A DNA stretch of 64,000 bases from a virus. The notes beneath the pieces were generated by a model that did not search any database, was not told where the DNA came from, and saw only the letters and a program-made list of their open reading frames with translations. Below are positions 8,685 to 17,229 of this stretch, one piece after another. Made by a program: the position numbers and the translations under genes. Positions within the stretch are counted from its first letter, which is position 1. Each line of letters opens with the position of its first letter. The stretch is taken from the IMG/VR virus record IMGVR_UViG_3300008954_003312, positions 1 to 64,000 of that record. The stretch is one strand, 5' to 3'.

Positions 8685-10313
8685 ATGAAAATATTAGGTG
8701 CGTGGTCTGGACATGACTGTTCTTATTCTGTTATTGATGAGGGGAAACCCGTTGTTCATGATGAATATGAGAGATTTATAAGAGAAAAAGAGCCTGCAGG
8801 AGATTCATTAGGATTTTTTCTTGAAAATTATCCTGATATGCTAGAAGAAATATCACACGTTGCAACTTGCTTTCCTAACTCTAAGTTGTCTCATTATGAT
8901 GAATCATATAAGAAGGTGATGTCTTCTGTAGAGTCAAGAGGTGGAAATATATTTACAATAGGCCACCATAAGTCACATGCTGCAAACGCTTTCTTCTCAA
9001 GTAATCTAGAAGATGCTACAATTTTAACTTTCGACGGAGGTGGTGTTGAAGAAGACAATGTTGTTACAGCATGTACAATATGGCTTGGAAAGGGAAATAA
9101 AATAGCTCATGTTCATACATTTCCAATGTCTTTTGTTAATATTGGAGGTGTCTGGACCCGGACTACTAGATATATTTTCCAGCTTCAGTCGGGATGGCCA
9201 AGAGGTCATCAGGCCGGAAGTGTCATGGCAATGGCATCCATAGGAGATCCATCAAGGTTTCATGATGATTTTTTAAAAATGTTAACTTCAGACATTGCAA
9301 TTGCATCTCATAAGCCAGCTGGTCAGCCTAGAGGGGCTCTAATTCCTGGAAAAGATCCAGTACATCCCTATCTTAACAAGTGGAAGCTCATAGCTGACAA
9401 GGGAGAAAGCGAAAGGTTTGATCTTGCAGCAGGTCTTCAGTCAGCAACAGAGACAGTTATGCGAAGCATCATTGGACAGCTAATTGGTCAAATTCCAACT
9501 AAGAATCTGTGCTTTTCCGGAGGTGTTTCTCTCAACTGTGTTGCAATTGGCAAGATAAGGTCTTGGTTTCCTAGTATAGAAAATGTCTATGTTACACCAA
9601 CACCTCACGATGGCGGACTTCCCATAGGCGCTTCTCAATATGTCTGGCACCAGATATTAGATAAGCCTAGAATTAACTGGAAAGATAACTTTACACCCTA
9701 TCTAGGTAGAAGCTACAGCATTGAAGAAATAGAGGCATCGTTAAAAAATAGATCTGATAAAGTTGAATATAAAAATTCAAATATCTCTAGCCTAATCGGG
9801 CTACTAGCTGATCAAAAGATAGTTTCTGTTTTTGGAGGAGGCTCTGAGTCCGGACGTCGGGCACTTGGTAATAGGAGTATTTTAGCTGACCCTAGAAGCC
9901 CGAATATGAAAAAAATGATAAATGAAAAAGTGAAGCACAGACAGTGGTATAGACCCTTTGCTCCTTCTATTCTTAGAGAAGAGGTCGCTAACTGGTTTGA
10001 AATTGATCAAAGTAGTCCGTATATGAGTTTTGCAATTCCCTTAAAGGAAGATTCATTAGAAAAGGTGCCGGCTGTAGCACATCTAGATGGAACAGCTAGA
10101 TTGCAAACTGTCTCTAAGAACGATAATAAGTGGTATTATAGTCTTCTTTCTAAGTGGAGCAAGAAGACAGGGGTGCCAATTTTACTAAATACTAGCTTTA
10201 ATGATAGAGAGCCAATTTGTGAAAATCCTGATCACGCGATTGATTGCTTCTTAAGAACTAACATAGACTATCTTTACTTTTCTGACTTTGACCTATTGGT
10301 GTCAAAGAAATGA
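8685..10313 (+). CDS. O-carbamoyltransferase, NodU/CmcH/TobZ family
   Basis: About 542 residues, full length for the family. The ATG three bases after the previous stop is preferred over a TTG 21 bp upstream. The N-terminal Kae1-like domain has HHKSH at 94-98 and TFDGGG near 115-120, then FSGGVSLN; the C-terminal YrdC-like part has GRRALGNRSI, RPFAPSI and LLNTSFNDREP. Such enzymes carbamoylate hydroxyls of sugars or antibiotics from carbamoyl phosphate and ATP. Carbamoylation of a glycan sugar is inferred from the cluster. Confidence 0.93.
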   Translation: MKILGAWSGHDCSYSVIDEGKPVVHDEYERFIREKEPAGDSLGFFLENYPDMLEEISHVATCFPNSKLSHYDESYKKVMSSVESRGGNIFTIGHHKSHAANAFFSSNLEDATILTFDGGGVEEDNVVTACTIWLGKGNKIAHVHTFPMSFVNIGGVWTRTTRYIFQLQSGWPRGHQAGSVMAMASIGDPSRFHDDFLKMLTSDIAIASHKPAGQPRGALIPGKDPVHPYLNKWKLIADKGESERFDLAAGLQSATETVMRSIIGQLIGQIPTKNLCFSGGVSLNCVAIGKIRSWFPSIENVYVTPTPHDGGLPIGASQYVWHQILDKPRINWKDNFTPYLGRSYSIEEIEASLKNRSDKVEYKNSNISSLIGLLADQKIVSVFGGGSESGRRALGNRSILADPRSPNMKKMINEKVKHRQWYRPFAPSILREEVANWFEIDQSSPYMSFAIPLKEDSLEKVPAVAHLDGTARLQTVSKNDNKWYYSLLSKWSKKTGVPILLNTSFNDREPICENPDHAIDCFLRTNIDYLYFSDFDLLVSKK

Positions 10314-10639
10314 AAATTGAAAAGCCGTGGGGCTATGAAGTCATCTGGGCTCAGACAGAAAGCTATATAGGAAAAATTCTATATATAGAGTCAGGTCACA
10401 GGCTTTCTAAGCAATACCACCAGACAAAAGAAGAGACTGTGTATGTTATCGCTGGAGTCTTGTGCAACTATGACAAAGACGATAATCTAATAAAAATTAA
10501 AAAGGGAGAATCTTTTCATGTCAGACCCCACCAAATTCATAGATTTGGTGCCGGTGAAGGTCCAGTTATATTAGTGGAAGTAAGCACGCCTCAGCTAGAT
10601 GATGTTGTTAGAATTGAAGATGACTATGGCAGGGATTAA
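10310..10639 (+). CDS. Small cupin, phosphomannose isomerase type II-like
   Basis: A 109-residue single-domain cupin. KPWGYEVIW at the start and the metal-binding cupin motifs (YHQTKEE with ETVYVIAG, then VRPHQIHRF) match the C-terminal cupin of mannose-6-phosphate isomerase/GDP-mannose pyrophosphorylase. The nucleotidyltransferase domain is absent, so it could be a stand-alone sugar-phosphate isomerase or epimerase. The ATG overlaps the carbamoyltransferase stop (ATGA). Confidence 0.85.
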   Translation: MKIEKPWGYEVIWAQTESYIGKILYIESGHRLSKQYHQTKEETVYVIAGVLCNYDKDDNLIKIKKGESFHVRPHQIHRFGAGEGPVILVEVSTPQLDDVVRIEDDYGRD

Positions 10640-10641
10640 CT

Positions 10642-11553
10642 TTGAAAGTATACATTAACAGAAAGCCAAAGTCTGGACCCTGGGGAGGGGGAAATAAGAC
10701 AGTCTGCATACTTTCTAATATGCTTAAAGAGAGATCTCATGATGTAGTTTTTGATCTTGACGATAGTGTTGATGTTATATTTTGTATGGACCCTAGACCA
10801 AATGACACTGGAATCTGGTATAAAGATATGCTAGACCATAAGAATAGGTTTGGATCAAAAATCATTCAAAGGGTCGGTGACATTGGAACACACAGTAAAC
10901 CTGATTTAACAAATCTTGTTTTTCAAACTTTTCAGTTCTCTGATTTCTTTATTTTTCCAAGTGACTGGGCCCGACGCTCGATGAGTTTTTCAGGATCAAA
11001 CTATGCCATAGTTAAAAATCATTCTAGAAAAGTCTTTCATAGATTTAAAAGTGAATCTGTGCTAGGGGTAGATGAAAAAATGAAGATAGTTACACATCAT
11101 TGGTCAACTAATGATAAAAAAGGCTTTCACTTTTATAAATTTTTAGCTGAGTATTCAATTGAAAATAACATTCAATTTACATTTATAGGAAGAATACCTG
11201 ATAATTTTGATACTTCTTTAATCAACTACATAGAGCCGCAAGATGATGAATCACTATCAAGACTTCTTCCACAGAATCATGTCTATCTGACAGCTTCTAT
11301 TGAAGAAGCTGGAGCTAATCACGTAGTTGAGGCTGTTGCATGTGGCCTTCCGATAGTGTATCACGATCTTGGAGGAAGCATCCCAGAGTATGTTTCTGAG
11401 TACGGAGTTTCATTTAATGATCATAATTCACTCCTTAGTTCAATTGACTCTATGAGAGATAGATTTAATATATTTAAATCAAGAGCATTAGGATACAATG
11501 AGTGTCAAGAAGATGTTATAGAAGTCTACGGAAGCATAATTGAAAATGCATAA
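10642..11553 (+). CDS. Glycosyltransferase, GT4-like (GT-B fold)
   Basis: A 303-residue protein starting with TTG 7 bp after AGGGA, two bases after the cupin stop. The N-terminus has the Gly-rich acceptor loop GPWGGGNK; the C-terminal half has VYLTASIEEAGANHVVE with an E-x7-E motif, then ACGLPIVYHDLGG. It is a typical retaining GT4 sugar transferase. The GPWGGG loop is also seen in other phage and bacterial cell-surface GT4 enzymes. Donor and acceptor are unknown. Confidence 0.85.
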   Translation: MKVYINRKPKSGPWGGGNKTVCILSNMLKERSHDVVFDLDDSVDVIFCMDPRPNDTGIWYKDMLDHKNRFGSKIIQRVGDIGTHSKPDLTNLVFQTFQFSDFFIFPSDWARRSMSFSGSNYAIVKNHSRKVFHRFKSESVLGVDEKMKIVTHHWSTNDKKGFHFYKFLAEYSIENNIQFTFIGRIPDNFDTSLINYIEPQDDESLSRLLPQNHVYLTASIEEAGANHVVEAVACGLPIVYHDLGGSIPEYVSEYGVSFNDHNSLLSSIDSMRDRFNIFKSRALGYNECQEDVIEVYGSIIENA

Positions 11554-12271
11554 GATTAACATAAGCATAGACGATGTCTCTCCCCACCCTAGATCGTCTC
11601 TAGATGTTGTTGAACAGTGTAATAGGATAATTACCTTATTCCCTAGCGTCAAGTTCACCCTGTTTGTCCCTGCAGCTTATTGGAGAACAATGAAGCCCGC
11701 CGTTTCTACAAATTTACCACTTCAGCTTCACATGTTTTCTGATTTTTGTGAATCACTTCGATCAATCCCAAAGAAAAACTTTGAAATAGGATATCATGGA
11801 TTTTATCATGGAATTCCAGGAAAGACAGACAATGATGAGATGCGAAACTTAAGCTATGAAGGATGCTGTAATCTACTAGAAGCTATTTTTGAAGTAGTTA
11901 AAAAGGCCAACTTAGAAGATATTTTTTCTCCAATTCTTAGACCCCCGGCCTGGAGAATGTCTCATGAATCATTTGATGCTTGTCGTGACAAGGGAATAGA
12001 AATTCTTGCTTTGTCACCTGATACTTACAGTGATGGATCACTTGACTATGGAGAAAAAGCTAAAGAGTTTAAAAACGTAGTCTATTACAACGTTTGCCCT
12101 CCTCAAAAAGAGCTTAAGCTATTTCCAAAAACTGAGATTGTCTATCACGCCTGTGACTGGGACAAGAACTATCTTAATGAAAGTAAGACAGATGATCTTA
12201 TTGAATTTTTACAAAAAAATAGAGAAGATATTGAATTTTGCTTTATGAGAGAGATGCTTGATGAAAGATAG
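11546..12271 (+). CDS. Polysaccharide deacetylase-like protein (NodB/DUF2334-like fold)
   Basis: About 241 residues. The ATG at 11546 overlaps the previous gene; an in-frame TTG 6 bp upstream is closer to the GGAAG box, so the start is uncertain. NodB-like motifs are visible: SIDDVSP with the DD pair near residue 8, the metal-site GYHGFYHG, and LRPPAWRMS with the conserved RPP. The likely role is metal-dependent removal of N- or O-acetyl groups from a sugar or glycan. The family assignment is good, the substrate is unknown. Confidence 0.75.
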   Translation: MHKINISIDDVSPHPRSSLDVVEQCNRIITLFPSVKFTLFVPAAYWRTMKPAVSTNLPLQLHMFSDFCESLRSIPKKNFEIGYHGFYHGIPGKTDNDEMRNLSYEGCCNLLEAIFEVVKKANLEDIFSPILRPPAWRMSHESFDACRDKGIEILALSPDTYSDGSLDYGEKAKEFKNVVYYNVCPPQKELKLFPKTEIVYHACDWDKNYLNESKTDDLIEFLQKNREDIEFCFMREMLDER

Positions 12272-13445
12272 AAAAGAAGAAATACTAAGCTTAATTAAGA
12301 TGATTCATTTTGATAATCAAGAGTCAGGAGATTTACAAAAAGACTGGAATAAGTGGAAAGAATCCAATTCTTCTATTGAGTTTCCAACCATACTGGATCA
12401 CAATATCTTTATGAATAGATTGTCACAATACTTTACAAAAGAAGTAATTAGTGAATTTAATCTACTTGCAGATGAAGATTCTGATTTTTTCAAGGAATTT
12501 ATAAATCTATTTGATTTAATAAAAGAAAAATCTAATATCTCTGACAGAGATGACTTTAATAAGATATTTAATGACTTAAATATAGGTAAAACACTGTCAG
12601 AGATTGAAGATGCCGGAATTTCAAAATGTGAAGGTCTTTTTACTGACGATGAGCTTTCTACTCTTTGTAATTTTCAAGATCAGGTTTTTGAAGGACTAAA
12701 GGGTGAAATTGAACATTCTGGATATATCTCAATGAATCAAATTTCTGAAAATAAATTTCAAATCAGACATGACAAGACACTAAAAAATCATGGATTATCC
12801 CGTCTTCAGTCAAAGTCTATGGGATTTTTTCATCCAGGCTCTGATGTTTTAATTAAAAATGATTATCTTAGAGCAGTTTTTAAATCATATTATAGAAATT
12901 TAGATACAGAGTTTCATAGAGCGACGCTAGAGTGGCTTAATCCTTCTCCGTATAATCACAATGGATGGCATTATGACTTACTACGGAATCAATTAAAAGT
13001 TCAAATATTGCTTGATGATGTAACAATAGATAACGGTCCAATGTTCTATGCGATAGGTTCTCATAGAATTTCAAACTCTCTTGAGAGAGATATTAAACAT
13101 AGCATGTTTAAGAATGGAATAAGCAAGAAGTTTTGTTTATTTGGAAAAATGTGGAAAAATCATGAAGCAACTGTAAATGAATGTCATTCAGGATACCTTT
13201 CAGATGATATAGTTGATAACGTTCCTGAGACTATGACATCTGATCCAATTCAAATTTCTGATTTTACATATGATAAATTTATATGCACAGGAAAAAAGGG
13301 AGATTGTGTATTTTTTGAATCTTCAGGGCTTCATTCAGGAAATATAGCAAGATCTGGAATGAGGAAAGATATAGTTTTAACATGTCCTGACAGGCTTCCT
13401 TTTAAAAATAAGTTTTTAGAATTTATCAATAAAAAAGATTGTTAA
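12261..13445 (+). CDS. Phytanoyl-CoA dioxygenase (PhyH)-like Fe(II)/2-oxoglutarate oxygenase
   Basis: About 394 residues; the start is the ATG overlapping the upstream gene by 11 bp. The C-terminal half shows the PhyH facial triad: HYD near residues 237-239 within NGWHYDLLRNQLKV, a distal His in LHSGNIA near 357, and a 2-oxoglutarate-binding Arg just after it. The first 150 residues are acidic, helical and without known motif. It would hydroxylate a small molecule, lipid or sugar; in this cluster a glycan-tailoring role is inferred. Confidence 0.8.
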   Translation: MKDRKEEILSLIKMIHFDNQESGDLQKDWNKWKESNSSIEFPTILDHNIFMNRLSQYFTKEVISEFNLLADEDSDFFKEFINLFDLIKEKSNISDRDDFNKIFNDLNIGKTLSEIEDAGISKCEGLFTDDELSTLCNFQDQVFEGLKGEIEHSGYISMNQISENKFQIRHDKTLKNHGLSRLQSKSMGFFHPGSDVLIKNDYLRAVFKSYYRNLDTEFHRATLEWLNPSPYNHNGWHYDLLRNQLKVQILLDDVTIDNGPMFYAIGSHRISNSLERDIKHSMFKNGISKKFCLFGKMWKNHEATVNECHSGYLSDDIVDNVPETMTSDPIQISDFTYDKFICTGKKGDCVFFESSGLHSGNIARSGMRKDIVLTCPDRLPFKNKFLEFINKKDC

Positions 13446-13446
13446 A

Positions 13447-14085
13447 ATGGGAAAATCAGATCCCTATGTGTATAGAGCATATCTAGATACACTTGATGAT
13501 CAAAAAGAATATGAATCTATAGGATTCTATGGATTTTCTAAAAGTAACCAGTTCACAGACTGGTTTGTTTCAGATGATAAGAATTTTTATGATTTATCTC
13601 TTGGAAACTGGAATATAAACGAATATCCATATGATAATAGTAAGAAATTCGATCTTATAGTCTGTACTAGGTGCGCATATTTTTCTAAGAATCCTGAAAA
13701 AATGATGTCAAACTTTCACAATCTTTTAAAAGATAACGGTGAGATACTAATTGACTGGGGTCTTGGTGATCATTGGAGATATGATAACTATAAGATCGGC
13801 TGGAAGAAGAATGGTGAGCATGAATCTTTTTATAGTAGTGATAACTATCTTTGGTCATGCTTATGGAATGACGATCTTTCCTTTCATCCAGAGTTTAAAG
13901 TATTTGAGAAATGGGTTGAAAAACTTGGATATCCAGATGTTAAGATGGCAATAAGACAAGAGGTTCCTGTTTTGATGGATTTCAATGTGATTTCATCTTT
14001 GCTTGACAGTCCAAGGATAAGCATGCTGGCTTTATGGGAATCAAGCCCACAGCTCTACATAATATTATTTGGAAAGAAGAAATGA
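13447..14085 (+). CDS. Methyltransferase-like protein without a clear SAM motif I
   Basis: A 212-residue protein. The segment KKFDLIVCTRCAYFSKNPEKMMSNFHNLLKDNGEILIDWG has the motif II/III layout of class I methyltransferases, but the Gly-rich SAM loop (motif I) expected about 40 residues earlier is replaced by FYDLSLGNWN. It may therefore be a degenerate methyltransferase or bind a different ligand. It ends in an ATGA overlap with the next gene. Confidence 0.6.
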   Translation: MGKSDPYVYRAYLDTLDDQKEYESIGFYGFSKSNQFTDWFVSDDKNFYDLSLGNWNINEYPYDNSKKFDLIVCTRCAYFSKNPEKMMSNFHNLLKDNGEILIDWGLGDHWRYDNYKIGWKKNGEHESFYSSDNYLWSCLWNDDLSFHPEFKVFEKWVEKLGYPDVKMAIRQEVPVLMDFNVISSLLDSPRISMLALWESSPQLYIILFGKKK

Positions 14086-15134
14086 ACATAGCTTTTATTT
14101 GTGAGGGAATGACAGATTTAAGGTATTTTTTACCCTTATATTCTGGACTAAACAGGCATAAGAGCGGAATAAATTTTTATCTTTATTATACTTCAAGTGG
14201 AAAATATAACTCTGTAGACTTAAATTTTAAAAGATTTCTATCGATACTTGAATCAGCTGATTTTTCAGATATTAAGATTTCTCATGCAGAAAATATAGAT
14301 TCATCAATGTTTTTTGATATCTTATTTACCATTGAAAATATTTCTGATTTTAATATAAAGCCCGGTAAGCAAAATAAAAAATCTATTAAAAGTTCATTCA
14401 ACTATGAAAAAAGATTTTGTATTCAGCATGGATTAGATTATTTTAATTTTGCATCAGAGTCTAGTGACTATATTGTTACTGATAAGTGCTATCAAGATGA
14501 TCTCAAGAATAGATTTAATTCTAGCTCTATAGTGTCTAAAGTCCCAGTTTCATTTTGGAATATAGATGATCAAATAAATCTAATTCCTAAAATATTTAAA
14601 GACTATATGGATAAAAAATCAGCTTTTATATTTTATCCTGAAAACGGGTATCATAAAGAGGTTCTGGGTATTGTTAATTTTTTAATTAACAAAGACTATA
14701 ACATTGTAATAAAGCAAAGAAGAAAAAATCAAGGGATTCCAAGGCCTTATTATGATCATTCTAATATTTCTGTTTTCTTTGATGATATGTGGTATCCTAG
14801 TGAAGCTGTGGTTCTTCCAGCAATTTCTACATTTGCGATGGGATTTGGAACTTCAGCCTATTTTGATCTTATTCCTGTCGGAATACCCTATATCGACTTT
14901 GCTCTTCCTGAATATTCAAAGAATATTCAAAAATACAATGGTGATGAATCAATTCCAATAAATAGAAGAGGATATGTTAAGCCTAGTTCTAAGATATTTT
15001 CTTATATAGAAGAATATACAGAAGATTGTTTTTCTGAAATTGAGAGAATTGAGAAAGATTCTCCTGATAGGAGTTTTAAAGATTTTAATCAATATGTTGA
15101 TAAATTCTTAAAAAATTTATTAAAATCTTATTGA
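14082..15134 (+). CDS. GT-B-like protein of the glycan cluster, function not recognised
   Basis: About 350 residues from the ATG overlapping the preceding stop, behind GGAAAGAAG; an in-frame ATG 48 bp upstream is less likely. The N-terminus MNIAFICEGMTDLRYFLPL and the C-terminal segment with IVIKQRRKNQG, FFDDMW and FGTSAYFDLIPVGIPYIDF look like the two halves of a GT-B enzyme (CDP-glycerol or capsule-type transferase). No E-x7-E or PseG GxGH motif is present. It could be a transferase or a nucleotide-sugar hydrolase; I cannot decide. Confidence 0.5.
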   Translation: MNIAFICEGMTDLRYFLPLYSGLNRHKSGINFYLYYTSSGKYNSVDLNFKRFLSILESADFSDIKISHAENIDSSMFFDILFTIENISDFNIKPGKQNKKSIKSSFNYEKRFCIQHGLDYFNFASESSDYIVTDKCYQDDLKNRFNSSSIVSKVPVSFWNIDDQINLIPKIFKDYMDKKSAFIFYPENGYHKEVLGIVNFLINKDYNIVIKQRRKNQGIPRPYYDHSNISVFFDDMWYPSEAVVLPAISTFAMGFGTSAYFDLIPVGIPYIDFALPEYSKNIQKYNGDESIPINRRGYVKPSSKIFSYIEEYTEDCFSEIERIEKDSPDRSFKDFNQYVDKFLKNLLKSY

Positions 15135-15152
15135 ATACTATCTGAGGAACTA

Positions 15153-16169
15153 ATGTCAAAAAAATCAATTCTTATAACCGGAGGAACCGGGACCTTTGGA
15201 AAGGCTTTTGTAAACTTCTGTCTTGAGTCAGACATTTATGAAAAAATTGTTATCCTTAGCAGAGATGAGTACAAACAGCACAACTTAAAGGGGTATCTTC
15301 ATAATAAAATAGGTGTCAATCAGACTAATAAGAAATTTAGATTCTTTCTAGGCGACATTAGAGATAGAGAAAGACTTGCAGTTGCATTTAAAGGTGTTGA
15401 CTATGTGATTCACGCCGCCGCTCTAAAGCATGTACCTTTTTGTGAATATAATCCAGGTGAAGCAATAAAGACCAATGTCAATGGAACAAAAAATGTTTGT
15501 GATATTGCAATACAGGAAGAGATTGAAAAGGTTGTAGTTCTTTCAACAGATAAGGCAGTTGAACCTATTAACTTCTACGGTTCAACAAAAATGCTTGCAG
15601 AAAAATATTCTATCTTTAGTAACTCTTATAGCAAGACTGATGGAGATTCAAATAAAAAGACTAAGATTTCTTGTGTTAGATACGGTAACGTTATAGGATC
15701 AAGAGGTAGCATAGTAGAGGTCTTTAATAGCATGATTTCACAATCTCACTTTAAGATTACAGATGACAAGATGACAAGATTTTGGATGGATATTAAGGAT
15801 TGTGTTGAAATGGTCCAGTGGTCAATTGACAACATGGTAGGCGGAGAGATTGTTGTTCCTAAGATCAAGGCTTCAAGGGTGGTAGATATAGCAAAGTGTG
15901 TTGACCCTAGAAAGCCTATTGAGATTATTGGAATTAGACCTGGAGAAAAGATTCACGAACAGCTTTTAAATAGAAGGGAAAGTGAGAGAGCATTCGGTGT
16001 AGGAAGATACTTTATAATCACACCTGAAAGCTCAGAGTGGATGAATATAAATGACTACTATTCCACTCATTTTAAACCAATAGATCGAGAGAGGTATTTT
16101 TCAGATGATGAAGATATTCAAATGGAAATTGCAGAAATTAAAGAAATTATTAAGTCACATTCATCCTAA
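15153..16169 (+). CDS. pseB: UDP-N-acetylglucosamine 4,6-dehydratase (inverting), PseB/FlaA1 type
   Basis: A 338-residue SDR starting the nonulosonic-acid block. GGTGTFG at residues 10-16 binds NADP; AAALKHVP is typical of PseB/FlaA1; catalytic residues are STDKA (D133, K134) and YGSTK (Y142, K146), matching the Asp-Lys...Tyr arrangement of Helicobacter FlaA1. RYGNVIGSRGS and the C-terminal RPGEKIHE are also diagnostic. It would convert UDP-GlcNAc to a 4-keto-6-deoxy intermediate of pseudaminic-type sugars. An 18 bp gap with GAGGA precedes it. Confidence 0.93.
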   Translation: MSKKSILITGGTGTFGKAFVNFCLESDIYEKIVILSRDEYKQHNLKGYLHNKIGVNQTNKKFRFFLGDIRDRERLAVAFKGVDYVIHAAALKHVPFCEYNPGEAIKTNVNGTKNVCDIAIQEEIEKVVVLSTDKAVEPINFYGSTKMLAEKYSIFSNSYSKTDGDSNKKTKISCVRYGNVIGSRGSIVEVFNSMISQSHFKITDDKMTRFWMDIKDCVEMVQWSIDNMVGGEIVVPKIKASRVVDIAKCVDPRKPIEIIGIRPGEKIHEQLLNRRESERAFGVGRYFIITPESSEWMNINDYYSTHFKPIDRERYFSDDEDIQMEIAEIKEIIKSHSS

Positions 16170-17223
16170 AAAAGATAGCCATGAAGAGAGATCTTCTGAT
16201 GTTTTTCACTGTTTTGAAGATATAAAGAATGATAACTGGAGAAAGTGGGAATCTCAGCACTCTAAAGAGTATAAGAACTATAGAAAAGAGTGGGTTAAGT
16301 ATCCAAAAGAGCTTAAAGTTGCTGACAGCCCTCTCCACCTAGATATTGAAGTTTCAAGTCATTGCAATCTAAAGTGCCCATTTTGCTCAAGAACACAGAG
16401 AATAGAAAAAGGGACATGGAGAAAGCCTGGAAATATTGATTTTGAACTTTATAAAAAAATCGTAGATGATATGTCAAAAAATGGGGTCTATGCTTTAAAT
16501 TTAAATGTTATAGGTGAACCCCTTCTTCATAAGAATCTTGGAGAGATGGTTGCGTATGCTAAGTTAAAAGGAATCATTGATATATTCTTTCACACAAACG
16601 GTGTCCTATTAAATGAGAAAAGATCAAGAGACCTAATCTCTTCAGGTCTTGATAAGCTTATTATATCATTTGACTCTCCTTATAAGGAAAAATATGAAAA
16701 AGTTAGAACGGGCGCTAAGTATGAACAGGTCCTTGAAAACGTAAAGAGGTTTAAAGATATCCGAGAGGAGATGGGTTCTATTACGCCTGTCACAAGAATA
16801 AACTTTATAAAGCTTCCGGGTGTAACAGAGAAAGAGATAAGGGATATGGTAGATCTTTTTTCTCCCATAGTTGACTCAATAGGTCTTCTTGATTACATTG
16901 AGTCTGACAATAGCATCAGACAGACTGGAAGATTTAAAAAAGGGTATAAGTCTAATTTTGTCTGCTCTCAGCTCCTTACTAGGCTGACAGTTTATGATGA
17001 TGGAAGAGTTTTTCCGTGCTGCAGTGATTATGATGATGAGCTACCTCTAGGTGATATAAACAATCAGACATTACAAGAAATATGGAATTCTGATGAGCTT
17101 AATCATATTAGAAAAAAGCATTTTGAAGGTAAGTTTTATGAGCTTTCAGCTTGCGCTAAGTGTGATTATGCACTACAGGCAGATGGTGAGTTTAAAGATA
17201 GAAAGACTGCTGATGAGTATTGA
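16105..17223 (+). CDS. Radical SAM enzyme with SPASM-type C-terminal cluster domain
   Basis: A 372-residue protein. The radical SAM motif CNLKCPFC gives C87, C91 and C94; FHTNGVLL follows, and the C-terminal domain has TVYDDGRVFPCCSDYDDELPLGD and ACAKC, a SPASM-like auxiliary Fe-S site. Such proteins act as peptide- or sugar-modifying maturases or dehydrogenases. The start overlaps pseB by 65 bp with no strong ribosome site; an in-frame TTG at 16129 is an alternative. Position inside the sugar block suggests sugar or lipid tailoring, which is inference. Confidence 0.85.
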   Translation: MMKIFKWKLQKLKKLLSHIHPKKDSHEERSSDVFHCFEDIKNDNWRKWESQHSKEYKNYRKEWVKYPKELKVADSPLHLDIEVSSHCNLKCPFCSRTQRIEKGTWRKPGNIDFELYKKIVDDMSKNGVYALNLNVIGEPLLHKNLGEMVAYAKLKGIIDIFFHTNGVLLNEKRSRDLISSGLDKLIISFDSPYKEKYEKVRTGAKYEQVLENVKRFKDIREEMGSITPVTRINFIKLPGVTEKEIRDMVDLFSPIVDSIGLLDYIESDNSIRQTGRFKKGYKSNFVCSQLLTRLTVYDDGRVFPCCSDYDDELPLGDINNQTLQEIWNSDELNHIRKKHFEGKFYELSACAKCDYALQADGEFKDRKTADEY

Positions 17224-17229
17224 TTTAAA

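Noticed and set aside
14082-15134. Calling this gene pseG
   Set aside because: The GxGH motif and other PseG features are missing, and the GT-B resemblance is too weak.
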